Source: Pseudeuparius sepicola
Lineage: Eukaryota > Arthropoda > Insecta > Coleoptera > Anthribidae
Assembly (NCBI GenBank): GCA_963920635.1
Contig: OY987301.1
Coordinates: 16,472,501-16,536,500, forward strand
DNA length: 64,000 nucleotides
Direction: 5' to 3'
In this document: in pieces, positions 1 through 15,000 of the stretch
Layout of the letters: every line of letters begins with the position of its first letter
How positions within the stretch are numbered: the first letter of the stretch is position 1
The notes under the pieces: model-generated
Databases searched by the model: none
What the model saw: the letters and a program-made list of their open reading frames with translations, nothing else
What the model was told of the DNA's origin: nothing
Made by a program: the position numbers and the translations under genes

Positions 1-21
1 ACAAATATTATTGTGACATAC

Positions 22-3000
22 TTGTTTTGTATCCAATTGTAAAACATCTTCGAAATGAGAATGTTTTGGAATAGCTTTATCTCGACCTTGCCATAACTTG
101 GGACTGTTAGTTAAAGCCATTGCGTAGTCTAAAGCCGAAACTGGACAAATAGTATTAATATCAGTTTGCAACAGATATTTCATAATGCTGTAAAGAGTTT
201 TCCAACTGGCCCTTTGAAGTACAAGTGACATAAGCAGTGGCCTAAACTGTAAATTTCTTCTTGAAAATAGCAAATCAATCTAAAATTTTCTCAATATTAA
301 GGTGAACAATAAACTTTTGCTTTTTTTTACCTGTTGATTGTATTTATCGGTGATATCAATGTCTAATTCAACTGCAGAAAGCCAATCTACCAAAAGCCCA
401 GTATTGGCAGCTTTCGACTCATCTTCCAATAATAATTTTCCCAATTTTTCTCCCAAATTTTCACAGCAATTCAACACAACATCTGATTTTTTATTAGTGA
501 TCAGTTCTCCTTTTTTAATCAGTTCTATTGGATCGACAGACATTTCCATCTTAACGTCTTCTTTGCTACAGGTTTTTAGATAATCTTCAAGAACTAGCAC
601 CGATGAATTTTGCTTGTCCGGAATTAGTGATACTATTTGAGTCGCAAAATTTATTTTGTCGTTCCTGGGAGTTGTAAAAATTAATCGAAATAATGTAGAG
701 AATGAATTGTATTCCAAAACGACTGGATACACAAAGGTTGCTGTCAATGATTTTATATAATTGAACACTAAGTCGCCCATTTGAGATTTAAATGTTATGT
801 TCTAGAAAATTAAAATAGTTAAACAACATTATTTGAAATCATGGTATATTTTGTGCCAATGAGCTTAACAACTACCAGTCAAATTTCAGTTATTATTGAT
901 ATTGAAGTCCTTTTTTGAAATTGAAATATCTTCCAAAATAATCAAGAGGCTGAACTGAAATGTGTCCCTGCTGTGTATTTAGGTGTGGAGAATAAGCTGA
1001 AGATATCAATTTATACCTAGGGCGTTACTTGTACTGTTTTATTATTTTAATGCATCTTTTCATTCTGCAATAAAAGTGCAAACTTGTTTCATAATGATAC
1101 AGTCAACCAGTTGCGTTGAAATTGGTAAGATGAACCTCAAAATACCTAACTCCGAAATTCGAAAAATATCAAATGATCATGATCAAAACACCATTGGTTT
1201 TCTTGAAATAGGGTGTCAAAATTTGGTGAAGTTCAATCCATTCCATTTTGAAAGCGAACAATTTTTGAGACACTGATCTAGGGAATTTTTTCCCTTCTAT
1301 AAAATTTGAAAGCGGTAGATGAGAATTTTATTTTTCGAATATTATCAAGTGTTTTAGATCACATTTTGGCATATTCAACGCAAACGGTTGATTTTATCGT
1401 TAAGAAACAAGGATTCAATTTTGTTGAAAAAAATGATGAAGCTACAAGACCAAAAAAAACAACCTCAAAAAAGTTACGAGTAAAAGCACGATCCCAAAAC
1501 AGAGCAAGTAGAGCCTGTGTGAGTAAAATTATTCCTTTACTCAATGGTATTACTAACCATTAAGATTTGACGGATAGTTCTTAAATTCAATCGTAATATT
1601 TTGGCACAAAATTATGCAGTTGCTCTATGTATCATTATTAATGGGACTCCCTGTACAGGATTCGTTTGTAGAAAACATTATGATTTCGATATGGTTCCTG
1701 TTTACAGAGTGTTTGGGGAGGATGGAAATATTTTAAGGACATGTCCAGGAAAACAAAATAAGCAAAACTCATATGTTCAAGTCCGATTTTCATTTGTTTC
1801 AGAAATACTTTGCTTAGCAATTTAAAAACTAAAAAAAAAAATTAAAAAATAAACATATGCATAATATGCTCTGTTCGCGTTCAATTTTAAGAACCATCCC
1901 AAAACGGTTTTACGGTCATTGGTAGGTAAATTAAAATCCCTGGGACTGTTTTAGACCAATGACGGTACGAGAACCGTTTTGGGATGGTTCTTAAAACTTA
2001 ACGAGAACAGCTCACACTCACAATAAATTTCCGAAAACCTCACCGTCCACTTAGACACACTTATTTGCTCGTTTATAAATTGAAACATTATCAAAGTTAA
2101 CTTGAAAAAGAAAATGAAAATCAGACTTGAACCTGTGAGCTTACTTTAGCTTCCTAGACATGTCCTTAAATTATTTCCATTTCCCCCCAAAACACCCTGT
2201 ATAGTATGTCTATTGTTACAGTGGACAAGAAGAAAAACTTTTCGGTTTAAGCAGAGAAAATTTTCTTGTATCATGAAAACGGTTGTTTTTCGAAAGCTGT
2301 TTTAACTCGTATTTATTATATTAACCTTCCATAATGTTACAAAACAATCCGCAAAGAACAAATCGAGACCTCCCCTTTGATAAAACTGAGTTGCAAAAAC
2401 GACACGTTTTGAGATAAACCCTGGAAAGATTTTGTGCAGTTTTGCTCGCGAAAATACACAGTTAGTTGACATTTCTTTATATATAGGGTGTTTTAAAAAT
2501 TATGTCAGAGTAAACTATGCCAATTGTAAAGGAGACTAAGCAATAATTATTGTAAAGGTCTTACCTTTATGAGCGACAAAATAATTTTGTTCTTATCGCC
2601 ATCGTAATGCGGATTGAACAAATACTTCAATCTTTCCACCACGTCAGAGTCTATCCTGGCCACATCGGTCTTCTTCCCGACTACCGGCAACTCCTTCTTA
2701 ACATCGACCTTCAAACTCACCTCCATTTCGGTATCCTGAGGCAGGTGCACCTGACTTTCTATAATGGTCCTCACGAATATTTCACCCCCTTCCGCGCCAC
2801 GTTTATTTTGAACCTCCACCAGTTGTATCATGTACGCCTTGTCCAACACAGACTCCACCACTAAGTTCCTGTCCAAAATCGTCGCTTTGTCCAACGTGTG
2901 CAACAGTTTGCTTATCGAACTTGTCGGAATTCCAAACGATTGTATGAACAAAACCAACTTGGGCGGCTCTAACTTTTCGATAGCCGCATCTACGAGTCTT

Positions 3001-6000
3001 TCTACATTCGACCGAATCATTCTTAGCTTCATCCAGTCCGGCAAGTATGAAGTTGTCTCTGAAGTGTCTGGGGAATACGCTCTCGGATGTTCCATATGAG
3101 CTGGAAACCAGCTGTTTAGTAATGAAGTAAACGACTCGCAGTTTTCTAATGGTCCATACGTTAAGAGCACTATTGCGGCATGAATAACCAAGGGCTGCAT
3201 AGCACATTGTTCACCTGTAGCCCACGAAACGATGACATATTCATTGTTGTAACTTTGGTGGATAGTGTAAGATTCCTCCGCATTTTCTTTTGCTTTTTGA
3301 GTGTACTGGCAGAAAATTTGTAGCAGATTTTTTAAGGTAACATTACCTGCTCCTGGCAAAACATACGAAGCAACACTGTGCCTCTCGATTATTACAGAAG
3401 ATAAATCGGTTATCAAGTCATTGTAATCTAAAAATGACTCTGAACAATCTTGTGTAGCTAAAAAGTTGATATAACTCGAAACTCGAGCGGGGTTTGTTTC
3501 GATTTGCAATGCCTGTCTCAAGAATTGCACCAACATCGGCTTAATCAAATTAAAGTGTGCAAACTGCGTAATAAACTGCGTCAACCAGTGTGTATGGTTA
3601 TCGCTCGTTATCTCCGTATCATCGCCAGGTGCCAAAATCAAACCCAATCCTTTTGTTGCCTGCGCTCTGCTAGCCCCGTGATCGGAAGTCAACCTTCTAA
3701 ACAAATATTCAAGAACTTCAACGGCATTTTGCGGATCGTTCCCGTTAACAACTGTTCTTAAATGGGCGAGAAGTTGCCCGTGTTTTGTTAGCTTTTCCGT
3801 GGGCGCAGTGCTCAGCAAATACTCGCACAAACACTGTACCGGTAAGTGACCAAGCACACCTTCCGAACTGTGGACCAATTCCGCAAGCCACGGCATATGG
3901 GCGGTGCCGCCTTGCCTCGACATGATATCCAACAGAAAATCGGGATTTCGAGAACGGCACAGTAAATGTCCCAGTCTGTGGGAGTTGTTTAAAGCTTGCA
4001 ACATGTCGAGAACGTGCTGTGGGGGACGTCTAGCCTCGCCTTGCGGGTTTAATTCCATTAATTGGGGTAACAGCAGGCTGGTTTGTTCATTGATTTCGGC
4101 CTTGGTGCTAGCGGCGGCTAAGTGGGATTCGAATTCGAGAATGGTTTGTTTTTCGAGCATTATAATTTGTTGTTCTTTTACTTGGTAGTCTTCTTCTAGA
4201 GAGGTCATTGTAGGTGGAGGAAAAGAAAAGTGGCTATAAATAGGAAAAAAAAAAGAAATAGTACAAAATAAATTAAAAGATGTTATGGCTGGACCAACAC
4301 TCTATTAGACCTGTGCATAGTGCCGTTTCAACCGATCGTCACTGACACTACCCGACGAAAAAAATCGACAGGGTGGTTTAATGTTAAAACATCACTATTG
4401 CAGAATCTTTTAGAAATAAAAACATACAAATATGCCTGTTATAATAGACAAAATAAAATAAAATGATTGTTATGTCCCTTTAATTTGACAAGTTTACATG
4501 ACGTATTTCCTTAGATTTCTTAAGAAAAGGGAGTCAAAAAACAAGCAAGAATATTTTGGTACCTTTTGGTTTGAAATTAAGTCCATGGCCAGGTGTAGTG
4601 TAAATATAGAATGCATTAGATTTTCCAGTTTCTTGTTTATACAGTGACCGACAGAAAGTTGGACACAAATGGAAACCTTTTTTTATTAATTTCTCAGAAA
4701 ATTTTCTTCTTGATAAAAATTGGTGCATCATTTCAAACTCAAAACGCACGTATCAAAATTTAAATATCTCTTTTTGGATACGAGGTAGATTAAAAAATGT
4801 CAAAATAATTCAAGAGTAAAGTACCCTTATTTCTTAAAATACGGTAAAAAGTTACTTACAAAAGTTGTTTGGAATCAAAGGTGGATGTCAGATTTAAAGT
4901 TACAGCCACCTAGTAAAAAAAAGAAATTTAACTTTTTTTGTATTTTTTTTTCGACCACCCTGTGTATTACAAAAAACAAAATATCGCAAGTGCAACTTAT
5001 CATTAGATAACATATGAATTTGCTACGAAACTTTAATTTTGTTCGATTAGCAGCTATAAATTTAAATTAATCGAAATCAGAATTTAAAAATATTAAATTT
5101 TTGTGTCCAACTTTCTGCTGGTCACTGTATAGTGATAATCCCGATTTAGTTCGTCAAATTTTCAACTTAAGTTCTTGCATATGTTACAAAATACTCTTCC
5201 AAAATATAATATCCAGAATTCTCGCTTCTTCAACTGGTTGGACAGATCATCTCGGAATTCCAAAATAATGTTTATTCTTCTGCAATTCACGTAATGGTCT
5301 GTGCAAACAATTTTTTTCATGAGCGTGGAAATTTCATGTTATTACAAACAAATCTACCTATAAACGCTCTATTAGTATGATAAAACTTGACCGCAAAGGT
5401 TACCGTGAAAAGAACATTAATTGTACTAAAGGAGGATATTTAAAATGTGTGACATTCTAAATGTCAGAAACTGACATACCTATAACCACAGAATTTCCCA
5501 CATATAACCCAAAATAAGTCGCCATTTTTTCTCGAGTAGCGCCACCCCAGTCTGCAAACAACAATGAAATATGATGTCATGCTCGGGTCTTTAATATAGT
5601 GTCAGTCCAGGTTCAGGTTACTAATGTCATTGTTAGCTGGTTTTGGGTATTTCGAAATATGACAGCCAATCTTTACTGGCAAAGCTTTTGAAAGGTATGA
5701 AGCAAAACGTAATCCAATAATAACAATAAGAGGGACTATTAACTATATTTATTATACAGCGTCACACATAGTCATTTTGATGTTGCCAGTTGTTTTTGCT
5801 GAAAAGATGATGTATCCAAAAGCAGTCACGTCATTTTGTTTATCTGTCAAATATGACATTTATGGAAAAAATCCGAAAATGGCATTATTTCGGAGAAAAA
5901 CTTTTACATATTCATGTGATCGAGCATGTCATTTGACATAATTTTTAAGCAAAAACAGTTGGATATATCAAATATTCTTAAACTGATTTTTTTAAATCAA

Positions 6001-9000
6001 CCCTATGTATACAGGATGATTTTTTAAGGTCTACCACCGCAATTTTCTCGCTCATTTTGCGGCCTACAAAAAAAACTTAAGAAACAAAAATGTGGCAATT
6101 TTGGACAGCTAAGTGGTGCTGCGAAAGAAATCGGCATCCATGGCCAACTTGTCGCGCAATATTAAAAAAAACACAAATTGACCAAAACTATTAATGGCCG
6201 TGGAATGTTTACTTTAAGAGATAGAGGAAAACTTTTATATTGAAAATTGATGGCACTGAAAAGCTTTATCCAACCAGGTGATCAGATAGTTTCAGCAAAT
6301 TACACAGGGTCTTCGGCTCTCTTGAGACCGTGAAAATTTTTGTCGATTTTAGGTTTTTTTCGTACACCGCGAAAAGTTGGGTATGGAGGCCCATTCCTTT
6401 TTCAATGTCGCCTCGCTGACTAAAATTGCCATATTTTGTTTTCTTACATATTTTCTGTGCGGCCCAAAATAAGCGAGAAAATCGCTTAATAAGAAATAAA
6501 CCAAAAAAAATTCATAGCCTCAAGAGAGCCGAAGACCCTGTGTAATTTTCTGAAACTATCTGAGTAACCTTTTGCATAAAGCTTCTTAGTGCCATCAATT
6601 TTCAATATAAAAGTTTTTCTCTGTCTCTTAAAATAAACATTCCATGGCCATTAATAGTTTTGCTCAATTTGAGGTTTTTTTAATAATGCGCCACAAGTTG
6701 GCCATGGATGCCGATTTCTTTTGCAGCACCACTTAGCTGTCCAAAATTGCCACATTTTTGTTTCTTACTTTTTTTTGTAGGCCGCAAAATGAGAGAAAAA
6801 ATCGCGGTGGTAGACCTAAAAAAATCATCCAGTATAAACAAAAAAATTACTTACTTGGTGATGCACATCTCCATGAACATTCTCAACATTGGATATTTAT
6901 CCCAAGCCAGACTACCAAAACTCAATGGGTTATGCGCGGCCAGGATCAACAGTATCAACCACACCTTCCAATACAAATTAGAAATCGCTAATTTAGGCGG
7001 AACATAGCCATGCGGCAACGAAATATTTTCTGGATAATTATAACTGCTCAAAGTGAAGAAGAAATCGACAATTTCAACTTTATCGATCACTAATGGTGGT
7101 GCGCAATCCTGCGGTAAATTGGCCGATCGCTTTATAAGTTGGTCGGCTATTTCGATTACTTCTGTAGGTGTGATCGGGTGTTCCTTCGAAATTCCCACCA
7201 ATAACACTCTGAGTAAGGTCGCCTGAAGTAACGGAACTTCCGAGGCTAGCCTCAAGAACAGATTCCTTTCGTTTTCTCCTGGCCACGAATCTACCTTATA
7301 GTATTGCTCGGCTTGCTCTAAGAACAAAACTTTAAGAAGGACGTGATGAAATTCCTGAATGCTCGGTTTGTAAATTCTTAACGCAGAGTCATGTAGCCAC
7401 GTAACGCACTCCCTTTGGATGTTGCTAACTTGCATTTGAAAGGTTTTTAAAACGGTGACGTCCCTTTTGCTCTGGGTTGCAGCATCCCTTACTTGCGGAC
7501 TGACGCACAGCAGCATGCACATGGAGACTAGATCGGCGAGAGACAAAAATATTCTTTCGCGGAATTCATGATCTTTAACGCTGGCTGTGAAATCTTTGCG
7601 TTCTCTTAGAACGGCATGGACAATGCTCAAGAGATTGAAGTCGTGCCTAAGAACTCTGTTTATTTCTTTTAGGAGGGCACGCAGTGACCTTAAATAGTCG
7701 TCTTTGTTTAAAAGTAGTTCCTGAAAGAATGTGAAAACTGGTTTTCAAAATAACAAGAAAATAACTTAGAAAATACCTATCTGCAGATTTGATATTTGAC
7801 TTTATCTAAAATAATATGAAAGTAGTTACCAACTTGCAAAATTCAAAGTATGAATTATAAAAATTAAATTAGTTTTATCTTAAACTTTTTCATATTTACA
7901 GTAGCACAAGGATATTAATGATTTATTTTTTCTTTCAAAATCCCTTTTAAACCTCAGTAATTATAAGTGGGTAGGCATTGGCCACGATACACTTACCCAC
8001 GGTATGTCATTGCGCATCTTGTGACGTCAGTTGCGAATCAGAATTTAAATTGCTCCATATGTTTTACACAGCAATATATACTTTTTTATGAGTTTTTGCT
8101 TATTGTAAACGTTTTCTTTTAAATAAATGTTGTTAAAAATATGTAAATTATGTTACCAGATAAATGAATGAATATTCTGTTGATAAAAAACACATTTAAT
8201 TTGATAATTATAATTTTACAAATAATTTGTTTTCTTTGCATTTTAGCTAATCGTACGCATGCAAATAAAATTGATGTATATTTCGTTAAATTAACATGAT
8301 TTTTCTTTTAAAAGACCGTATATTGGTAGACAATAAAAAAATATCATATAGGTATCTAAATAATACATTTATTGTAAGTAAGGTAATCCTGAACTAAGTT
8401 TTAGCTTCTATCGACACAAACTCTCCATCGAAAAAAAGTATTTTACAGATGACTTGTTATAGGCAAAGATATTGATAAATAAAATTCAAAGCCTTACCAA
8501 AAATATAACTTTTTCCTTCCAGTGTTTATGTCGGTTTATGTCAATTAAAGCCTTATTTACCAATTAATACACACAAGCCTCGACACAAGCACAACCTGCA
8601 CAACTAATGCTTAGTTTATAGTTAAACAACAAACAAAACAAGATAACAAATAAAATAGTGAGTAAAATAGGGATCAAATAATGATTCCCTTTAACCATCA
8701 CAAGGCTAATTTTTTATTGCACATTATATTTTATTTGCTGTATAAACCAGGCATAAACTCTGTTGAGTCCCCTATTTTTAATGCTCTGTTCTATAAATAA
8801 TATGTTTCGTTACCAGATTATTGTCCTAGGGAAATCTATAATACTTAATATCCGTTCCCTTACTGTTTCTATTATTATTTGGACATACGCTGACTGCACA
8901 TCCCGGCATTTTTGGCCTATTTCAAAGCACTGTCGAGCTGGACTGACGATCAGTCAGTTGTTTACACTTTTTTCTTGACACATTAAACTGTAAACTATAC

Positions 9001-12000
9001 AAAATCGTGAAACACAACCGCAGCGGTCATTAAACACCATGCATTATTTAGAATTCGTGATTCGCAACTGACGTAGATGCGCAGAGTTGCCTGGTTTTCG
9101 GATTCGTTAGTGACATACCGTGGGTAAGTGTATCGTGGCATTGGCAGCCTGAAAAAATGACCTATTTTTGCGAAAATACCAAAGTGGTGATTTTTCAGAT
9201 GTGATGTCATTCTTCTAACTGAAGTTAAGCATATTATGTTTAAAAAATCTTAACCCAACAAACTTACCAAGCATATATCTGCAAATGCATCAGCGGCAGG
9301 TTCGGGGGCAACTTGGAACAACGCTCCAACCACAATCAAGTTATTGGAATTTCTCGCGTTGCTCAACTCATTGTAAATCGTGTACTTCAAGAGCGGGAAC
9401 AAATTCTCCGGAAATGAGAGCACCATCTCCCTCAGGCAGTTATTAAAATAGTTCATCGTCGGTTTGTTCTTTAATCTCAACTTGCTCAGTTGAGCTATAA
9501 CCTCCAAGTCTCTCGGTGACGATGCCGAACAGTTATAGCACAAATAAGCTAGAAGTTCCTGCGCGGCCTTCATCAGTTTGTGATTGTGCAACCACGTTTC
9601 GATTCTCGAAACTGCTATTATTCTGATTTCGTTTAGGCCGCAAGCGGTACTTAAGAATTTTACGAAATTCTTGCTTATATTTTCGGGCTGTTGTCTTCGG
9701 GCCAACAAGTCCTTTATGGCTTCGAGTACAATTTGTTCCACTTTTTCTTGCGACTGAGTGTATCGTGGGCTTACTTTTGTTTGCCAACTTTCGACCATTG
9801 CTTTTTGTTCGCTGTGAACTACAGAAAAAATTATTATAAGAAATAAAATTAAATATTTTAAAATCAAAAATAATTTACCATCTTCGTCATCTAAATTGAT
9901 TGTTAAGGGGCTCGAAGTGTCTCTAGCTGCAGAAGAAGTCCATGTTTCGGCTCTTAATAGTGAAGGTGAGGGACACTTCGTGTTAAAAGCAGTGATTACA
10001 TTGTCAACGAATGGTTTTGCAAAAGGGCTATCTATTATTACCCGATCGCCTACTGCGTCTTCTACATACATCTAAAAAATTCCTAGGTTCTAGATAACAC
10101 ATATATTTTTATTGGTTTGTCTATGACAGGAAGTTCTAACTCATCAATAACAGCATAAATGATATTTCTGCGACAGTTTTAGTTACGGTAAATTCTGTAA
10201 CTCGAGTCAGGACTTTGTTTACTGCTGGTTACTGGTGAGTGAAACTTGATTTCATGGGTGTTTCGTGCCAATGAAAATTGAAATCATAATCTGTAAGCGT
10301 CCTTTGAGCTTTAGTGCCTGGTGTCTTAGTTTCATTTCCCTTTTAAGCATTATTTTAAAAATCCTTTTGGTGTTTTTTTGTTCATCTCATAACCGTTTCA
10401 TATTTGCGAGAAGCAACAGTAACCGATAGTGGGAATAAGATTAGACATAATAATGAGTGATGGGGCTGTTACTACTCCGATTAGACACAAGTCTTAACAG
10501 TATTTCGCAAAAAAATAATTATAGGAACCTGAGAGGAAATCGTAATTTAGCTTAATTAATTTATTATCTCTACCATATGGCTTTATTTTGTCATGATGAA
10601 AGTTGCTCTCAATGGCCACCTACGAAAACTATGGCAAATTGTTTATCATAGTTACCAAGTAGTGGAGTCAACTAGGAAAATAACTTCGAAGAAATTCCGG
10701 GAGTTTTAGGTTTTGTTGGAATGTGTTCGTTTTGATGTCTTGAAACAAAATCCGAAGAGTCCACAGCGCAAAATAGTGTGCGATTTTTTTTATTTGACAA
10801 TAACTGTCAAAAATATAGGTTTTTGGTTAATAACTTATTTAATAAGCATTTTTATAGAATTTAAGTAAGACCATTCGAAAGAGCAGGCAATTTCTCAAAA
10901 AAAATGTATTTACATTTTTTTTGTATAATAATTAAGTAATGAATGAGAATTTTTTTAAGATCATACGTTTTCATGCTTCCTCGTATTTAAGAGGCAGCCG
11001 AAATTGAGAGCGGCGCGTGGAGCGCGAGTCGGTTAAACAGTAATAACTTTTTACACACACAACTAATTCATATGCAACAAAGTTTATTGGAAAGTGACAC
11101 CGTAAAGCAATTAAAAAATCTTGTAGCATTAATTTCCATGAAGGGATACGCCTGTCATATTATTGTAAAGTTGACATTGATCAAAATTTCATGCATTTTC
11201 ACAATAATTGACGTTACATGGTCAATTTGTAATATTTTTGAGCAATATTACAGAATGTTTCTACTAAATGTATGTAGTTTTGGATGAGCAATATAAGATT
11301 AGGATAGCAAACATCGTTTTTTTTTTTTCACTTTGAACATAGATTTTTCATAATTTCTTGCTATCTTATATTTAATATTTATTTCAAACGCTCATAATAT
11401 CAGCATAAAATTAGATATTTAAACTCAATAGGTGACTTTCTTGAAGCTTAAAAGGTTTGCTTTTTGATAGCATAAGTTATTTTAATGTATTTCTCTTTTT
11501 TCTCGTTTATTTTTGCAGTAAACCGCGTTATAATTAATTTCCTAAAACGCAGAACTCAATTTTTCTTATTTTTAAATCCAAGAATCAAGCTGAAGGAGGT
11601 TTCTTACTGGGATGAGACCAATCCTAAGTGAAAGTACATGTTTTAAACTTCCGATTTCCTAGTCAAAAGATTTTTTCTATATAATTTCCGTTCGTGATTA
11701 TCAGCTTTTGTAAAAAAAAACTCTTCGTGTGTTCTCAGCTTTCATACAACAATACGAATTCAATAATAAATATAATAATTTCCACTTTCTTTCTTGTAAA
11801 TACTTCATACATGTTTGTATACTACTATAGTCCCCATTTTCGATCCACTGAGAACATGCGTTTGTATGTGTGTAAGGGTGTGCGTGTGTTTGTGAGGCGT
11901 GTTAGTCGGCAGGTAGTCGGCAGATGTCATTCTGTTCCCTTGGAGCACAGCTTGTATTAACTTGGGGACGAATGGCACAGCCTAAATATATATATCCCCC

Positions 12001-15000
12001 CGAAAATCCAAGCTATATACAGGGTGTTTTATTAAGGGTAAAGAGGTACCATATCTCAGGAATTAATAGTACTGGAGCTTTGGGGAAAAATCTTCTTAAG
12101 TAATATAGTCACGAAAAATCGCTGGAAATTATATCAAAAATAATTTTATTGCACTCTTCAGCAAATACTGAACAATTTTCGTTAAGGATTTTTTGCTCTT
12201 GCTCTTCAAATGGAGGTGAGACGGGCGGATAAACATTGACTTGAAAAAATGCTGCTGACTCCGGTTTGGTTTAACCGAATTGGTTGAATTTGGGCTTGTT
12301 GAAGAGAGATTTCCTTCTTCTATCAAATGATTGTCCAGTAAGATCATTTCGAATTTCGTGGTCACCTCTAGAAGGCGCAATTCGAAAAATTTCCCTTTTA
12401 TTACAATTTTCTCCGAAATTTTAAATTCAATGACATTTATTCTGTTATAATCAAAAAGTAGATTACATTTACAACAAAAAATATTTTGGTATTTTGATAT
12501 CTTCATTAGTTTCGGAGCTATCGCCAAAAGAATAATTATTAACATGTTATTTGAAAGAAGAAGATAGGTATTTGTTTTCAAAGATTTTCGTGGTCAAGCA
12601 TGCCATGAAATACATAAATAAAAATCTGCTTGAGCTTTTCGTAAATAGCTAGATTTTCACTTTTTATTCCCTTAAACGTATTTCTAATTTACTTACCTTA
12701 GCTGTCGTATTGATGAGATTATCTCGGAAAAAAAATTAAAAATTTAAAATTCGATTATTCTTGGATTCAACCTCATTTTTACTAGGCGTCATTTTATTTT
12801 TCATTTTTTTTTACTTTATATTCATAATCAGCATCTCAAAAAACATAAAAGTATACATTTTCATTGAAAAATAATGATTCTACAATTAATTGTAGACGAT
12901 TTTTGAGAAATTTCGCTGAAAGATCGATTTTTGATTGTTTTATTTTTAAAATAAAAAGGGAACTTTTTCAACCTGCGGACTTTTAAATAAAAGTATGTTT
13001 GAAGGTGTTTCAAAAGGTTTTATTCAAATCCATGACTTCCCTAATTAATTCCTAATTAACACCATTTTTCGTCTACGTTGACTCCACTAAAGGCAACTTT
13101 AAAATTCAGCCAAACCACAATACACAGATAACGGTATGTCAGCGCGCAGGTGCTGTGATGTCAACGTTGACGCTTATTCAATAAAATCATGGCTACCTTT
13201 TATTTTTAAACAAACCGAAATTTGACTCGTTTAGTGAGGTAGGCAATCACATATACACCACGGTGTCTCAAAGGTGCCTACATACTGTTCTTGGATTTAA
13301 CTTGATGTGAAATAGATAACTGACGTATGTCAGTGAGACTAATTTCAGGACTATTTTTGGTAAGTTGGCCGCGCTTTTGTCGAAGTGACAGGTGCGCAGA
13401 AGAGTTTAATTTTCGTTCTCCTAGCCGACATACCGTTATCTGCATATCATGAGCCAAACCAATGAAACTATACTTAGATATTAAATCAAATGGTTCATTG
13501 AGAAGTTCTTCAGCATTGGATTTTTACGATCTAAATAGTAAGACTGTATTTGCTTCGGCAGATATTCTGATTCCCCTTTTAACTCATCTTTTTAATGTTT
13601 GTATTTCTACAGCGGTTTTTCCTGTATCTTTTAAATGTTCGAGGGTATTGCCGCTGTTCAAGAAGGGTGATAAGGAGTTAATTGAAAATTACCGCCCAAT
13701 TCTATAATCTCTATTTTCAGTAAGATATTTGAAATTATATTGAGGGATATGTTATATGGATATCTTGAGGAAACACACTTCTTTAATGAAAGCCAATGGG
13801 GTTTCCGCCGTGGCCGATCCACATCGGGAGCCGTCCGGGTGGTCGTGGACTGCGTGGTCGGGGGCCTTGAGGGTGGTGAGCGGGTGTCCTTGACGCTCTG
13901 CGACCTCGCCAAGGCCTTTGATTGTGTCGACCACGATTTGCTTATGTACAAACTGAGCTTATTGGGCGTGGATCAGCAACCTCTAGCACTTTTTAATTCA
14001 TATTTTGAAAACCGCCACCAATCGGTCAGTATAAATAATGAAAACTCAACCGTTTTACCCATTAAAAATGGTGTAATTCAGGGCTCGGTGCTTGGCCCAT
14101 TATTTTTTCTCATTTATATTAATGACTTTCCGGGCTTTGTCTCGCCCTGTAAAGTGCACTTGTGCTCTGATGATGCAACTCTAATTTGCTCGAGCCCTTC
14201 GTCTACTATTCTAGAAGAAATTCGTTCTAGTATTGGCGCCACCGCCAAAGCTTGGTTTTCCGCAAACAAATTGCTCATGAACGAACGGAAAACGCAGAGG
14301 TTAATCGTATCATCTAGTAGTGCAAATACTGGTGGAGACAGCGTCGCCCTTTTGGGTTTCATCATAGACGACGGGTTGAGTTGGTCCAGGCACGTCGAGG
14401 GTGTGTGCAGAAGTTTAAGTTCAACAATTTATCAAATAAAGAAACTTCGTCCATTAGTAAATAGAGATATTTTGCGGAATGCCTATTTCGCGCTTTTTCA
14501 GTCAAAATTGCAATATGGTATTACCCTATGGGGGAACTCATCTAATGCCGTCAGGGCCTTTCGCTTGCAAAAGCGTGCCATAAGAGTCTTGCTAAACCTT
14601 GGTCCTAGAGAGTCTTGTCGATCCCATTTCAGAGCTCTCCAAATCATGACACTCCCTGCGCTCTTTATATATCGTAGCTTGTTGGAGATCCATGACAAAA
14701 AGCATGTATACAGCAAACAATCCGATATTCATGGATATCCAACACGAAACAAAGATGTGCTGCGGACTCATCGATACAGACTGGCCAAATCCGCAAGAAA
14801 TTCTCTAGATATTCATTTATACAACCGTCTGCCTAGCTCAGTCAGGCTATGCGATAAAAATGAGTTTAAAGTAATTATTAAACATATATGTTTAAATAAC
14901 ATTTTTTACAGTGTACAAGAATTTTTAAATTGTGAACTTTAAGTTTGTTTTTTTTATTTATTAATTGTTTGTATTTTAATAGTACCTAAATGAGCACGTA

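Noticed and set aside
2803..3207. Open frame opposite in phase to INTS1 exon 7
   Set aside because: Shadow of the conserved INTS1 frame on the same strand.
12129..12581. Minus-strand open frame of 150 codons
   Set aside because: No family resemblance, biased towards Lys/Leu/Ile/Asn, located in an INTS1 intron next to a repeat-end word; most likely chance.
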